A model generated the notes under the pieces. The model was given only the letters and a program-made list of their open reading frames with translations, was not told where the DNA came from and ran no database searches. A stretch of DNA of 64,000 nucleotides. Source: Lamellibrachia columna. Lineage: Eukaryota > Annelida > Polychaeta > Sabellida > Siboglinidae. A program made the position numbers and the translations under genes. Shown here piece after piece: positions 1 through 10,649 of this stretch. The DNA is taken from assembly GCA_963662155.1 (NCBI GenBank), contig OY759274.1, forward strand, positions 39,138,990 through 39,202,989, in the 5' to 3' direction. How positions within the stretch are numbered: position 1 is the stretch's first letter; each line of letters opens with the position of its first letter.

Positions 1-6
1 AAATAC

Positions 7-75
7 CTGAATGCGTATCGCTTGCTGGCATACATCAAAATGACGCTACTGAAATTCTCCAAGCTCCCAGTTCTC
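7..75 (-). CDS. Second coding exon of the same minus-strand gene
   Basis: On the minus strand a pyrimidine-rich tract ending in TTTCACAG (acceptor AG at 77-76) precedes a 69-nt segment that closes with CAG|GTATTT (donor at 6-5). Joined to the two leftover bases of the exon ending at 448, it continues the frame without a stop (DKRTGSLENFSSV...). It leaves phase 2, so at least one more exon must lie left of the window. The intervening intron is 372 bp. Both splice sites and the phase match are seen directly; that they are used is inference. The residues are not recognisable as a known domain. Confidence 0.45.
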
Positions 76-447
76 CTGTGAAAGAATGGAAAACATTTTG
101 TATGTTATCAATTTGTAATTTTTATTATTCAGCATTTGGTCACCATCTACAAAAACAACTTATGCATGGCTATTAAATAAAAAATACCCCAATTTACATC
201 ATACAAAATAATCTGTCAACCACTTTTCTAATATTTCTCATGGTTTTCATTCAATTGAACCATTGCAACGACGACACATAAAAACATGTTTATAACATTT
301 GTAAAAACTTTTTTCAGTTTCATATGTTGGCAGATTTATTTTTACCAGTCAACAGGTATCACGTCTGACATCATTTGTCACAATTGTACTAACATTTTAA
401 AAAGATTTATTAACCAAAATATGTCGACTGAAGATAACCACACTCAC

Positions 448-668
448 TTGTCAAAGTTGTCCAACAACAACAACGCGACGGCTTCGTGGGTGGAAAGCTG
501 GTGCACTTCTTTTAATTCCATCCATCTATCATGGGCTGCCGCTATGTTTACTCTCCGTTTATTCCACAGATTGTCCCTTTCTCTTTTCCTTCTTTTCTTA
601 GCCGATTCCGTTGCATAAACAGCAGCTGGCCCACGTTTTCGTTTAACAAATTCATTGGCCTCGGCCAT
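448..668 (-). CDS. First coding exon of a small basic protein
   Basis: The open frame starts at the ATG at 668-666 and reads 73 codons plus 2 nt. The first ~34 residues are strongly basic, with KRKR and KKRRKRER clusters that could serve for nuclear targeting or DNA binding. They are followed by a helix-like stretch with the pattern RVNI...DRWMELKE...LSTHEAVALLLLD. I recognise this as a recurrent N-terminal module (R-V-x-I, x-RW-x-x-L-K, E-x-A-x-x-LLD) of uncharacterised invertebrate proteins, some linked to transposon-derived genes; the function is unknown. The frame would stop at TGA 446-444, but that TGA lies inside a consensus donor (CAA|GTGAGTG, cut after 448). Splicing there leaves phase 2 and joins in frame to the exon at 75-7. 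Composition is plainly more protein-like than the neighbouring frames. Confidence 0.6.
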
Positions 669-798
669 GATTCACTAACTTGGCGGTAGCCAATACAAAC
701 ACACACATGTTGATGACGTGGTACACGTTTTTCTTGCCCCATAAACACAGCGGAGCTAACCGAAGTCTGACGGACGGTACCGAATATTCATGAGCATG

Positions 799-807
799 CC
801 TTATATG
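799..807 (-). promoter_or_regulatory. Possible TATA element for the minus-strand gene
   Basis: The minus strand reads CATATAAGG here, about 130 bp upstream of the ATG at 668. That distance leaves room for a start site near 775 and a short 5' leader. This is only a motif match in AT-rich DNA. Apart from this, 669-1226 shows no gene. Confidence 0.25.
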
Positions 808-1226
808 GATCATGAATGCTGGCGCGAAGTAGAAACTCCGCGTACGCGGAGTTATGATATCGATCATTGTCATGGTCATTAGTGATTAATAATAACATAA
901 TTCTAATAAAGTAAATACATAGAATTGCATGAATTAGTTATATTAACAGTGTTGTTGAATAATTTTGTACATTATAAAGAGATGAAAATTTCCAAAGAAT
1001 TGCTTTAACATAATCGAATTTCCGGGGAGAAAAGACTCAGAATGATGCGGAAGTCAAACAATTGAGTTTTGTTTACTCTGTAGTTAATTACTGTATAGTA
1101 GCTACGACATTTCGTATTTTCTTAGATAGACAAAAGTCGCAACTAAGCTACGTAAATATCGCGAGGGCTTGTCCGTGTCGCAATGGCTGCATTCAATGGT
1201 ATGTCAGTCTATGCAATGTTTTACCG

Positions 1227-1352
1227 TTTTACCTTTACAATATATCGTTTTACCTTTACAATATATCGTTTTATCTTTACAATATATCGTTTTACTTTTA
1301 CAATATATCGTTTTACCTCTACAATATATCGTTTTACCTTTACAATATATCG
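1227..1352 (+). repeat. 21-bp minisatellite, six units
   Basis: Six head-to-tail units of ttttacctttacaatatatcg with one or two changes each. Because 21 is a multiple of three, all frames through it stay open and give 7-residue repeats (YNISFYL and similar). This explains the apparent 103-aa reading frame here, which is not a gene. Confidence 0.9.
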
Positions 1353-1458
1353 TATTTCACACAAAAACACTAAAAAACCTTGGAGTTTTCTAGGAAACCT
1401 GTTATTTTGGTAGTTGCGTATCTGATTATACTAAACGGCGGACACGATTATGTTAAGC

Positions 1459-1555
1459 GGCGCATCTTAACACAGCGTGATTCCGTTCCAGCCGTTTTGG
1501 TAATATTAAACGGCTGATTCTGTTATCCGTGACTCTCTTAAGCGGAGTCCATTGT
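1459..1555 (+). repeat. Left arm of a long-range inverted repeat (possible transposon end)
   Basis: This segment runs from ggcgcatctt through taaacggctgattctg to agcggagtccattgt. It reappears in reverse complement at 4996-5110 with substitutions and small indels. Arms facing each other about 3.4 kb apart could be the ends of an old Tigger/pogo-like element, or two independent copies of one repeat. Confidence 0.55.
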
Positions 1556-2096
1556 ATATTACATCCACCTAAACGTCCCGCCAAGTTATCGCAGACAAGC
1601 CACAACAACCATAGCTTTTGGTGAACCCTGGTGACTTGGGACTTGACTTTGAATTCAAAGTGATGACCAAAGACTTGATTGGGACTTGGAGGTCATTGAC
1701 TTGAGAAGTGCAATTTATAAGTACGCTCATTATAGTGAACATGTTGAGGTTTCATATATGCTGCCATCTTGACAACTGACTTGGACAAGGGGGTGATTGA
1801 CTTGAAACTTGACTTGACTTGCTAATTTGTGACTTACACAAGTCTACCCACATATCACGGCATATTGCCAATTTCAACACCACTTCTGTATAACTCTGGC
1901 TGGCCTCGTTGACCAATGGACCATTATTGCCAGATATAATCATTGTCAGCCTTCAGACCGATGGCTAGATTAGCAGGGTACACGTGTATTTATGCATTAC
2001 CTTAAACATTCCGACATGTACGCGCGGGACCAGTCATCGATCCACAGATACCAGTGGTCGGCAAACTTTCTGAATGGAATTAATTAGTGACTTTGA
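1556..2096. other. No recognisable feature
   Basis: AT-rich DNA with imprecise ACTTGA/GACTTG-type short repeats around 1625-1820. No supported frame, RNA gene or element end is visible. Confidence 0.5.
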
Positions 2097-2183
<87 letters not shown>

Positions 2184-2185
2184 CA
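2097..2185 (+). repeat. (GCAC)n microsatellite
   Basis: About 22 uninterrupted GCAC units. It is the source of the ACVRACVR-type shadow frame on the other strand. Confidence 0.97.
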
Positions 2186-3111
2186 TGTTATCATCTTGGT
2201 AACTGGCACACGATATAATTATTATAATATTATATACATTGTGTTTCTGTTTCATATTCAGAAGTAAATAGCACGTCCACGAATAAGGATTATTATTATC
2301 ATCGAACAGCAACGCCTGATTGGTTAGTTGCTACCGTCCCCGGCGTTGGACGTTCAGCAGATCGACATGCCCCGTCACGTCGACTAGAAATGCAAACTCG
2401 CACTTCCACATGAGTCAAACGTAACTTTGTTTGTTTCAATAAATTATACCTCGTAGAAGTAACAAGAACAGTCGAGTTAGTTCTATTAATTTAATTACAA
2501 AACATGAAGACAAACATCATGCAAGAGTCCGCTTCGCTTGACAACCGTCTGTCTGTTACGTAGTAACGCCGCAGTAGCCGCGCCATTCTTACATAAGGTC
2601 GTCTGGTGCATTGTATAACAATGTCTCGCATGCGAGAGGCAAGCGACGTGTGTGGTACGGCACGACCTTTAGCAGACGACACTAAAGCCGAGCATTCTAA
2701 GGCTATTGAGAACGTAGTTCATACCAGGGGCAAAACATCGGTTTTAAAGATCATAATGCAAATATTCCAGAAATTCCGAATAGGGCTAAGCTAGACTCGA
2801 CGACTGTGTCTAGTAGCTCGTACAAACTAAACATGGAATTTAAAAACAGATTGATAAATAAATACGCATGGTACTACCAAAACAAAACTATTGTAAATAC
2901 ATTCACATTTATATTATTTTTGAGGTTTTTGATCCCGGGTATATGTTTACTGCGGCGTGAATTCGAAAGCTTCGGCCAATAAATCAGACCTGGTTTGACA
3001 CAACTCGCTGTCTTTACTGACTTCGTTTTTGTGACTGTGACCGCGCTGTTGACTCGTACATATAGGGAATGACTTGAACCGATAAGTTTATGTCAGTTGC
3101 ACCGTCAATCT
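2186..3111. other. No recognisable feature
   Basis: Mixed-composition intergenic DNA. Two overlapping ~63-codon frames on opposite strands (2491-2794) have no recognisable motif and no good splice or start context. Confidence 0.5.
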
Positions 3112-3112
3112 T

Positions 3113-3208
<96 letters not shown>

Positions 3209-3209
3209 A
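3112..3209 (+). repeat. (GTTA)n microsatellite
   Basis: About 24 near-perfect GTTA units. Confidence 0.97.
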
Positions 3210-4995
3210 GTTAAGTGCCTATGAACCGGCGTAGGCGACGTTGGTTTGTTTGGACAAAATGATGCTACGAGGCCTGACATCTACCGGCAAAAATCCACAA
3301 ATTGGTTTCGGAAAGTGCCTGATTATACCGGCTTTTTTTGGCATGATATTGTTGGAGTAGGTTCCATTGCAACCAGTTAATCAGCCATGTTTGACCATGA
3401 CACGCTTCAGTTGGTCTGTTGATGATCAGATAACCTCAATGTGGTTAAAGGTAATTCGTCAAAGACTGTGGGGGCGATTTTAAGGAGTGGTGTATGTAGC
3501 CTTGGTAAAGCCAATAAAAAGGCCACCATAGAGCTTTATTTAAAAATCAAAATGACGCACCTCAGGCAACCGCGCTTTCTGCAGGTTGGCTGCATGTGAA
3601 CTCACGTATTGTGAGGTGACTTGTTGTTACGACTGCTCTTGTGAGGCAATGCCAAGCTTAGTCAGCCGGTACAACGATCAAATCGCCTTGCGAGACTTAT
3701 GGCTGTCGTGCGCTGTAAACGCTGCTCTTACAACTGATCTAATGTCATATTTGTGTAAAAAAAGTTAGTCATTCTATATAAATAACAAACTGCATCTCTA
3801 AGGGATGTCATACTGTGGCCCGGGTCCCCTATAAAAGGAGCTTAGAGGAAGAACTAAAATACTAAAATACTGTGCGCCACATCACACATTATACTAAAAA
3901 ATATACCATAACAACTTACAGATTTGAGAGGGCATACATCTATAAATACTATGTTTTATCACAACACTTCTTTCGGTGAATATCACAACAGTTCACTGCG
4001 ATCCTGGCGGGCGCCGGGGTCCGGGCATCGTAGTTGTAATACCTACATTTAAAATAGTGCACCTAGATGAACGTGACCGCCTCGCTTAGCTCGGCAATAT
4101 GTGTGGCCTGCGGCGTCGTTACATAAAACTGAGAACAATTTGGTATTTATGAAACACGATGGAATGCTGGAAAGCTAGCGCTTCATAACAGTTCGCCGAT
4201 TAATAATTAATATTATTCACATGCATATTTCATTACGTTTTACACCCCCCCCCTCCCGTTCCTGGGAATTGTTTGCTACGCATCGGAATGTGAACACCGT
4301 CGCTTCAACACCAACTCGAAGTATCGTGGACTAATTCAGTCATATAGCTTTTACTGCACATACGATTTGAATTGCAACACAATTCCCCTGATTCCTTCAC
4401 AACGCTTCTCTTTTCATTGTCCTTTCGAAACCACATCACTTTAATTACGAATGCTATGAGATGCCGCATTTACCTGATCACCTGTATGACCAGCAATTGA
4501 AATAAATACGTCGCTGATGCGTCGCCTTTAATCAAGACGTGTAATTTACCTTAACATGTCAACGTTAAATGGCTGTTAACATATATAACTGTTGCCGACT
4601 TCAACAACAACCCATATATTGCTACTATATATCTTGTCATTTCACTGGATCTAGACATTTGCCTAACGCCAATGTCAAGCGAAGTTTGCTCTCTAGTGCT
4701 CTACTTACCGCTACAGGCGATACTGGAACAGCTTAACAAAGAACGTCCGTCAGTGAGTTAACGACCAGCAACACTGAACTTGATTTCAACAACGAGGTCA
4801 CGGATTCCGGAGGCGACACCGGTCACGTGTATGGGTTCAACTACACGCATCGCTGATTACTCCAGGTCAAGGATTCGTGATTCGTGGACTCGTTGTCACG
4901 AGTCAGACTTCAGTCACACTAATACAGCCGTTCTCGAGACAATATGTAGGCCAAGGCGAACTTTGCACATTTTCAACAAGAGTGGTGCTGCTAAA
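3210..4995. other. No recognisable gene; interior between the inverted arms
   Basis: No supported coding sequence. A short C-run lies near 4243. If 1459-5110 is a single transposon, this interior holds no visible transposase and the element would be non-autonomous. Confidence 0.5.
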
Positions 4996-5110
4996 ACAAT
5001 TGACTCCGCTTTATAACAGAATCGCGGATAATAGAATCAGCCGTTTAGTAGAATCAAACGTATTGGATTGGACGGAATGACACCATACGCCAGCTGAATT
5101 AAAATGCGCC
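4996..5110 (-). repeat. Right arm of the long-range inverted repeat
   Basis: The reverse complement aligns to 1459-1555. Shared blocks include ggcgcatnttaa, ctaaacggctgattct and aagcggagtc. Indels show the arms are old. Confidence 0.55.
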
Positions 5111-5289
5111 GACATGACATCACTCTTTCGCACAGCATTTTCTGTGACTGAAAAGACTGATATGTGAGTGGCAGTCTCGGTCTCGGATGCTACAGGTGTA
5201 GACAGTTTGATATATAATCTATGGCCTTTCTCTCCGACGCTTCTCCGTCCATATATCGTTTCTTCTTTCTTCTACATTCTAAAAACAGA

Positions 5290-5600
5290 TTAGTTGAAAT
5301 GACCAATACATTGGTTAAATTCTACCAATCTGGTTGGTAGATATATGTCCACCCAATATCTTGGTTAAAACAACCAATCTGATATGGTTAACGTTTTAAT
5401 AATCCATATTGGTTAGAATACTAATCAACATATGTTGGTAAATTTTACCAAGTTATTGGTTAATGTATCTAGGTCATGTAGAATACAACCAATGTAAATT
5501 GGTTAGGTTAGTACCAATTATATTGGTTAGAATATCACCAATTGATAGGTTGGGATACGGCCAGTTATATTGGATGGAATATGGCCAAATGAATAGGAAT
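5290..5600. repeat. Degenerate array of ACCAAT/ATTGGT palindromic units
   Basis: Roughly ten irregular units of about 25-35 bp, each pairing an ACCAAT-like half with an ATTGGT-like half (for example taccaattatattggtta). Spacing and sequence drift along the array, and it fades out by 5600. From 5600 to 5863 nothing else is recognisable. Confidence 0.6.
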
Positions 5601-5863
5601 GGGACTATGGAATTAATGCAGTATACGATTTAAGCAATATACAACAAGCTGAAGTTCATACTACTATCATTGCATTTAATTTCAAGAACGTCATGTCAGT
5701 CTTTTCCACAAAGTCGTCAGTGCAAAACAATATCACAGGACTGTACTGTAACATTAAATCATTTAACATAAAATACAATCAATTATAAACCACAGGTGAA
5801 CGATAGAGCTAAAACCAACAAAAAAACAATGCAAACGAAGGTAAATGATAGAGTAGCTCAAAC

Positions 5864-6062
5864 TGGAATGGAACAAATTGTCTACAGATTGTGTAACTGC
5901 TAGCAGCGTGAATATGTTTAAAAACAAGGTTGAAACATATCTCAGGAGGGCGGGTTATAAGTAGATGAGCATTGTTGGACTCTTGATAAGCCAATAGCTT
6001 CCTTGTCCACTTGCCATCTGGGCCTTTGGCTTGGATGGCAAATCTTGTTAAATCTTGTTAAA
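5864..6062 (+). pseudogene. C-terminal tail and 3' end of a CR1-like retrotransposon
   Basis: The plus strand encodes a W-N-K-L-S tail ending in TYLRRAGYK and a stop at 5961-5963. This is the usual C-terminus of CR1-like reverse transcriptases. The tail and ~100 bp of 3' UTR (gccaatagcttccttgtcca) match 59559-59748, where a longer copy of the same family sits. Only the extreme 3' end is present, consistent with a 5'-truncated insertion. Confidence 0.7.
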
Positions 6063-6069
6063 CTTAAAT

Positions 6070-6217
6070 GCCATACCTTCTGTAGACCGACGAAGGCTAT
6101 CCGACCCTCTGCAATGCTGGGCCTCCATTTCTTCTTTGCTTCACGGCGGCTACACGGGGCGACAAGTTGGGCAGCAAATCCAGCACTGTTGTTGCAATTT
6201 CTTCTAGAACGATACAA
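6070..6217 (-). pseudogene. Possible coding relic
   Basis: The minus strand has a protein-like stretch (SRREAKKKWRPSIAEGRIAF) that runs into a donor-like CAGAAG|GTATGG. The segment resembles the K-W-x-P-S/T-I-x-E-x-R-x-A-F pattern of uncharacterised, probably transposon-derived invertebrate proteins. That is a resemblance from memory, not an identification. It has no start and no partner exon, and it may be a decayed element fragment. Confidence 0.25.
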
Positions 6218-7718
6218 ATATAGAATAATGCAGAGGAGTATCCGTTACCAATTTCATCAATACTTGGCAGCTTCAACAGAGAAGGCACATTCCTTTAAAG
6301 GTTTTCCAAGCAACATGCAACAGCACACCCCCCCCACCGCACCCCCCCCCCCTAACGTCTGTAATCATTTGGGCTTGGCACTGAATCAGTATTCGGCGTA
6401 ATTCATTGCCACCAGCCGACCTATATACTACAATGGGTGTCTCAATGGTATTAAACATAGTTCTTCAGAGCAAAGCTGCAATGGTGACCACATATACATT
6501 GTATCTCTATGTCCTAGTAGAATGCCAGTAGATTCTTTCATAAATCATGTCTTTCATTTTCTGGATTGTATGGATATTATTTTTAAATCAATGTATATTA
6601 TACATGTAGGAATAGTGTGCAGTCAAGACACATGTATACCTGAACCCACACATGCCATGTAGCACAGCACATGTTTAGTTGTTACACGTTTCATGTAGTA
6701 CCAGTTAACCTTGCATTATATGATCGTATTGCTTGATCCTACACGTAACCACAACTGCTGTGTTGATAAGTTTCTAAATTATGCTTTAGAGCATATAAAG
6801 TAATATTTTCAATTTATACTTTCATCCTGATGTGTAATAGAGAATTGCTCATCCTTCCATGTACATTTGTTTACATATTCAATTATAATTAGTAGTTAGT
6901 TAGTAGTGATAATTAGAAGTTAGTAGTGATTTTGATTACGAATGTGACATATGCTATGAATATAGACATGACATGTGAACTCCAGTGAGGAGTTGCAGCT
7001 AGCCAGACTGGCGGACTGTAAACAAGGTGTAATGTGGTTTTGAATGTTTTGTCAGTATGTACTTGCAGAACAATTTAGAAAGTTCAGTTTTAATCGTATT
7101 CAGTAATGTTAGTTACTGTATAATTAGTCAATGTATTATTATAGCAAAATACAAGTAATATAGAAACATATACATAATTACACACAATGAAGCACGCACA
7201 ATTAAAACACAGAAATACAAATATGATGTTTGATTTCATAGCAACGCCTCCCCACGGAATTTTTTTGAAACTTTACGTAGGAGATGGCGATACTTTGCTC
7301 CTATTTTTTTGGGATTGTTTTTAGAAACTAAATATACTTTTTTGACCACGTGACATGTGTATATGAGGAGAAGATTGGGTACTCTAGGTGGTCGTTTTCA
7401 TGGTTAGGTCAAAAAGTAAAAGATCGCCAACAATTATGTCTGAAAAGTTGTTTAAATGAAAAACACTTGACATTAAGCCTGCAGCCGCGAACCCTCCACC
7501 AGGATTAACGCCTATAGCGGGAAGAGGATGAGAGCATCGACCACAAAGAAGGATGCACTCTGAGCACTGACCTCTATATAGGTCGGTGTCACTGATTGGC
7601 GTGACATAGCGACGAAATACCTCGTTTCCGTGATGGCATTTTTTATTATGAGATTCACAAAGTAATAATACATCGGTTTAATTTGCTGTAATGCACATTA
7701 AGCACATTAAGCAAGGCA
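6218..7718. other. No recognisable gene
   Basis: AT-rich intergenic DNA with C-runs at 6327-6352 and short ttagtag repeats near 6890-6930. Confidence 0.5.
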
Positions 7719-7724
7719 TCAGAC

Positions 7725-7893
7725 TAGAATAATGTGGTCTGTTGCAGCGAGGTTCAGATTTTGTATCTCGCTTGCTAGCATCCCTGAACCGCAGGCCGAT
7801 ACGCCAGAGGCAAGCTCACCATAGAGGATGTCCTTCGAAATGCGTCCATCCACCATGCGGCAGACATGACCAAGCCAACGCAGATGTTCCAAT
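7725..7893 (-). pseudogene. C-terminal relic of an endonuclease/RT-type retrotransposon
   Basis: The minus strand reads LRWLGHVCRM...DGRISKDILYGEL. This is the hallmark region near the C-terminus of RTE-like and related non-LTR ORF2 proteins (R-W-x-GH-x-x-RM, followed by a basic linker and LYGEL). Residues beyond SACGSG do not continue the family. The preceding part is unrelated sequence, so only about 50 codons survive. Confidence 0.7.
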
Positions 7894-8692
7894 GGTAAAA
7901 TAAACATGTAGGCTAAATGTGTGTGTATATAATACGTGTGTAAACTCTGTGTACATAGCATAGGCGTCAGAACTGGAGTGTCTGGGGGGGGGGCCAAAGC
8001 CCCAGAAATGTTGACGGGTATATGTTAAGTACACGTTGTTCCCTCCCGGTGTGCTCGCAGAAACCAACTTCGCCCCCTCAATATTCAACAGCTTCCGACG
8101 CTTAACACTGTGTCAATGTCGTATGGAAGGTATTTACATCGAATGTACAGTGCCAAGCGTTATTTCATAGTGAATAATCCACGTATTACAACATAATTTA
8201 TGTTGTCCAGTTCGTTGTTCATCAAAACTATGAATTCATTACGCTAGTTAAATATTTATAATGTTGCTATTGTCACAATGTTTGGTAGTATTGTTTATAC
8301 GATCGGATGTCTAACTAGATGCAGTTTCTATATGGTTTCTGTTGAGATATATGCTGCTTAATCGAAGCTGGTTAAAACAAAATATATATTATTAATTAAC
8401 GAACTTGTGTATCGGTTCAACATATTTGTAAAGGAAAATAACTTCATATGACTGTACGAGAATCAGAAGGAGTGGTGGCAAATAAAAGGAGTTATGTTGC
8501 AATGCTCCGGTTACCAATTTCAACAGGGCCTGTCAACAACAATGGCTATTTCACTGATCAAAGACGCGGGCTCCACAAGTACGGCATGGTACCGACAACA
8601 CGCTATTGAAATAGCGACACCAATGATCACTGGCCGTGACGGTCCTGGTTCACCGTACTATGTCCAACTCAACAACTCTAGGGGCCGGAAGT
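7894..8692. other. No recognisable gene
   Basis: AT-rich DNA. An 81-codon frame at 8494-8739 has a plausible start but no recognisable motif, and it ends in the inverted repeat beside the satellite. Confidence 0.45.
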
Positions 8693-8790
8693 ACATGTCA
8701 CGACCCGACGCGACGCAACTAGATTGTTGGTTGTTGTAGCTAAGTTGGACTGAGTCGGACTGCGACGAGTTGCATCGGGTCGTAGCATGT
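8693..8790. repeat. Imperfect inverted repeat at the left edge of the satellite array
   Basis: The left arm acatgtcacgacccgacgc (8693-8711) pairs with the reverse complement of the segment ending at 8790 (acatgctacgacccgatgc), 16 of 19 positions. A related motif lies in the 415-bp segment right of the satellite in block copies 1 and 2 (27081-27108 and 38613-38640). Confidence 0.55.
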
Positions 8791-8792
8791 CT

Positions 8793-9289
8793 GTATTCAA
8801 GATTACGACGCTGACACTTGTCGGTTTACTTGCTTTGGGCCTTGTTCTACGCTACCTGGCAGTGCTATGTATTCAAGATTAAGACGCTGACACTTGTCGA
8901 TTTACTTGTGTTGGGCCTTGTTCTACGCTACCTGGCAGTGCTATGTATTCAAGATTAAGACGCTGACACTTGTCGATTTACTTGCTTTGGGCCTTGTTCT
9001 ACGCTACCTGGCAGTGCTATGTATTCAAGATTAAGACGCTGACACTTGTCGGTGTACTTGCCTAGGGCCTTGTTCTACGTTACCTGGCAGTGCTATGTAT
9101 TCAAGTTTAAGACACCGACACTTGTCGATTTACTTGCTTTGGGCCTTGTTCTACGCTACCTGGCAGTGCTATGTATTCAAGATTAAGACGCTGACACTTG
9201 TCGGTGTACTTGCCTAGGGCCTTGTTCTACGCTACCTGGCAGAGCTATGTATTCAAGATTAAGACGCTGACACTTGTCGGTGTACTTGC
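8793..9289 (+). repeat. 76-bp satellite array, left part
   Basis: About 6.5 head-to-tail monomers of 76 bp, bounded by phrases such as gtattcaagattaagac, gacacttgtcg and ctacctggcagtgctat. Two monomer types alternate: one with gatttacttgctttggg, the other with ggtgtacttgcctaggg. The array is broken at 9289 by an inserted element and resumes in register at 10658. Confidence 0.97.
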
Positions 9290-10649
9290 TAGTGCCCTGC
9301 GCGGGCCTAGAATTTGATCCCAAGCCCGGCCCGCAATTAGCAGTTAGAGTCCAGGCCCGGCCCAGGCCCGCAATAATTTTTCAAGCCCGGCCCGGCCCAG
9401 GCCCGCAAACTAGAATTTAGGCCCAGGCCCGGCCCAGGCCCAACCCAGACCGTGAATGTTTGGCCCAGGCCCGGCCCGGCCCACAACTTTCAGGCCCAGG
9501 CCCGGCCCATACCCGCGGGCCAAAGATGGGTAAGCCCGCGGCCCGCAAGCCCGCGGCCCGCTAAGTTTAGAGAAGATAAACCTATAATCTTGTAACAAAG
9601 ACGAAAAACAAATAAACTGTAAAACATACTTATTGTTTTATTAAATAAAAAAGGTCCATAGTGTGCTGGATGAGTTCTAAAAATTCAGCACCACCAACTT
9701 CTTTAAACTTACAAATATCCTGAAGAAAAATAAAGAAAAGCTTCTTAGTGTCATTACTATTAAATATGGTAACATTTGTTATATTTGGCTTTAATGTATT
9801 GGTTTATTGTTAGGGTAGGATATTTGTTTATCAAACCCTGACTTAACCCATATGCAAGCCATAATCCCAATGTATATTGTTAATTGAATTAGCTCAACTA
9901 AGTTAACATAATTTAATATGATATTTCAATTAAATGTCACCCACTGGCACTGACACCCAGTGGCATTTCCAGCAGGCCTGCAGTCACTAGCCTGAGACAG
10001 ACATGTTCAGACATGTGTGAATTAGTACAAGTGTGAATGAATTAGGACTGGGGAGAAAATTAATACCAATTACCAACTGGGTTGGGTACTGGGTAGTGGG
10101 CTAGTGGCCAAGTGTGCACTTGGCAGTGGGCAGGTCTTTCAAGTGGGCAATGTTTGGAGGGAAGACCTAGACAATAGAATGTCCACTGGTATGGTCAAAG
10201 GGGGATAAGTTGATTGTTAATCATGGCTTGATTGCCTCTGCAAATATTTCTAAAGTAAACATTTGGGGCTGGCTACTTCCAGCCAAGTGAACTTATGGGG
10301 TCATTAGATTCCATGCAAGGTCTCAATTTGCAACTATATAATACTAAAGAAATAATTTTAAGCATTCATTAAACGGAATTACAATTTATAATAAGTTTTT
10401 ATTAAAAAAAATAAAGTAATAATTGGTGTTTTCTATGAATATTTTTATTATGTCCAGGCAGAGCCCAGGCCCGGCCCGGCCCGCTCAAACTAGGCCCAAG
10501 CCCGGCCCAAGCCCGATGTGTTTAAATTGTTTTCAGCCCAGGCCCGGCCCGGGCCCGCAGTATGTAGGCCCAGGCCCGGCCCGGCCCGCGAGATTATGTA
10601 GAGGCCCGGGCCGGGCTTGGACCAAAAGCCCGGCCCGCGCAGGGCACTA
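9290..10649. mobile_element. hAT-like non-autonomous transposon with GC-rich subterminal repeats
   Basis: A 1360-bp insertion inside the satellite. The termini are perfect 18-bp inverted repeats beginning TAGTGCCCTGCGCGGGCC, and the flanking 8-bp duplication is GTACTTGC (9282-9289 and 10650-10657). An 8-bp duplication with a TAGNG-type terminus is characteristic of the hAT superfamily. Inside each end lie ~250 bp of degenerate, directly repeated GCCCGGCCC-rich motifs (about 9310-9560 and 10455-10640), possibly a cluster of transposase-binding sites. The middle (9560-10440) is AT-rich with no frame, so any transposase must come from elsewhere. The perfect terminal repeats and target duplication indicate a fairly recent insertion. 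Confidence 0.88.

Noticed and set aside
1062..1413. Three overlapping frames with 7-residue repeats
   Set aside because: They come from the 21-bp minisatellite, whose length is a multiple of three.
2034..2312. Minus-strand frame with ACVRACVR repeats
   Set aside because: Translation of the (GCAC)n microsatellite.
8494..8739. 81-codon plus-strand frame
   Set aside because: No recognisable motif. It runs into the inverted repeat at 8693, and no splice or promoter signals support it.
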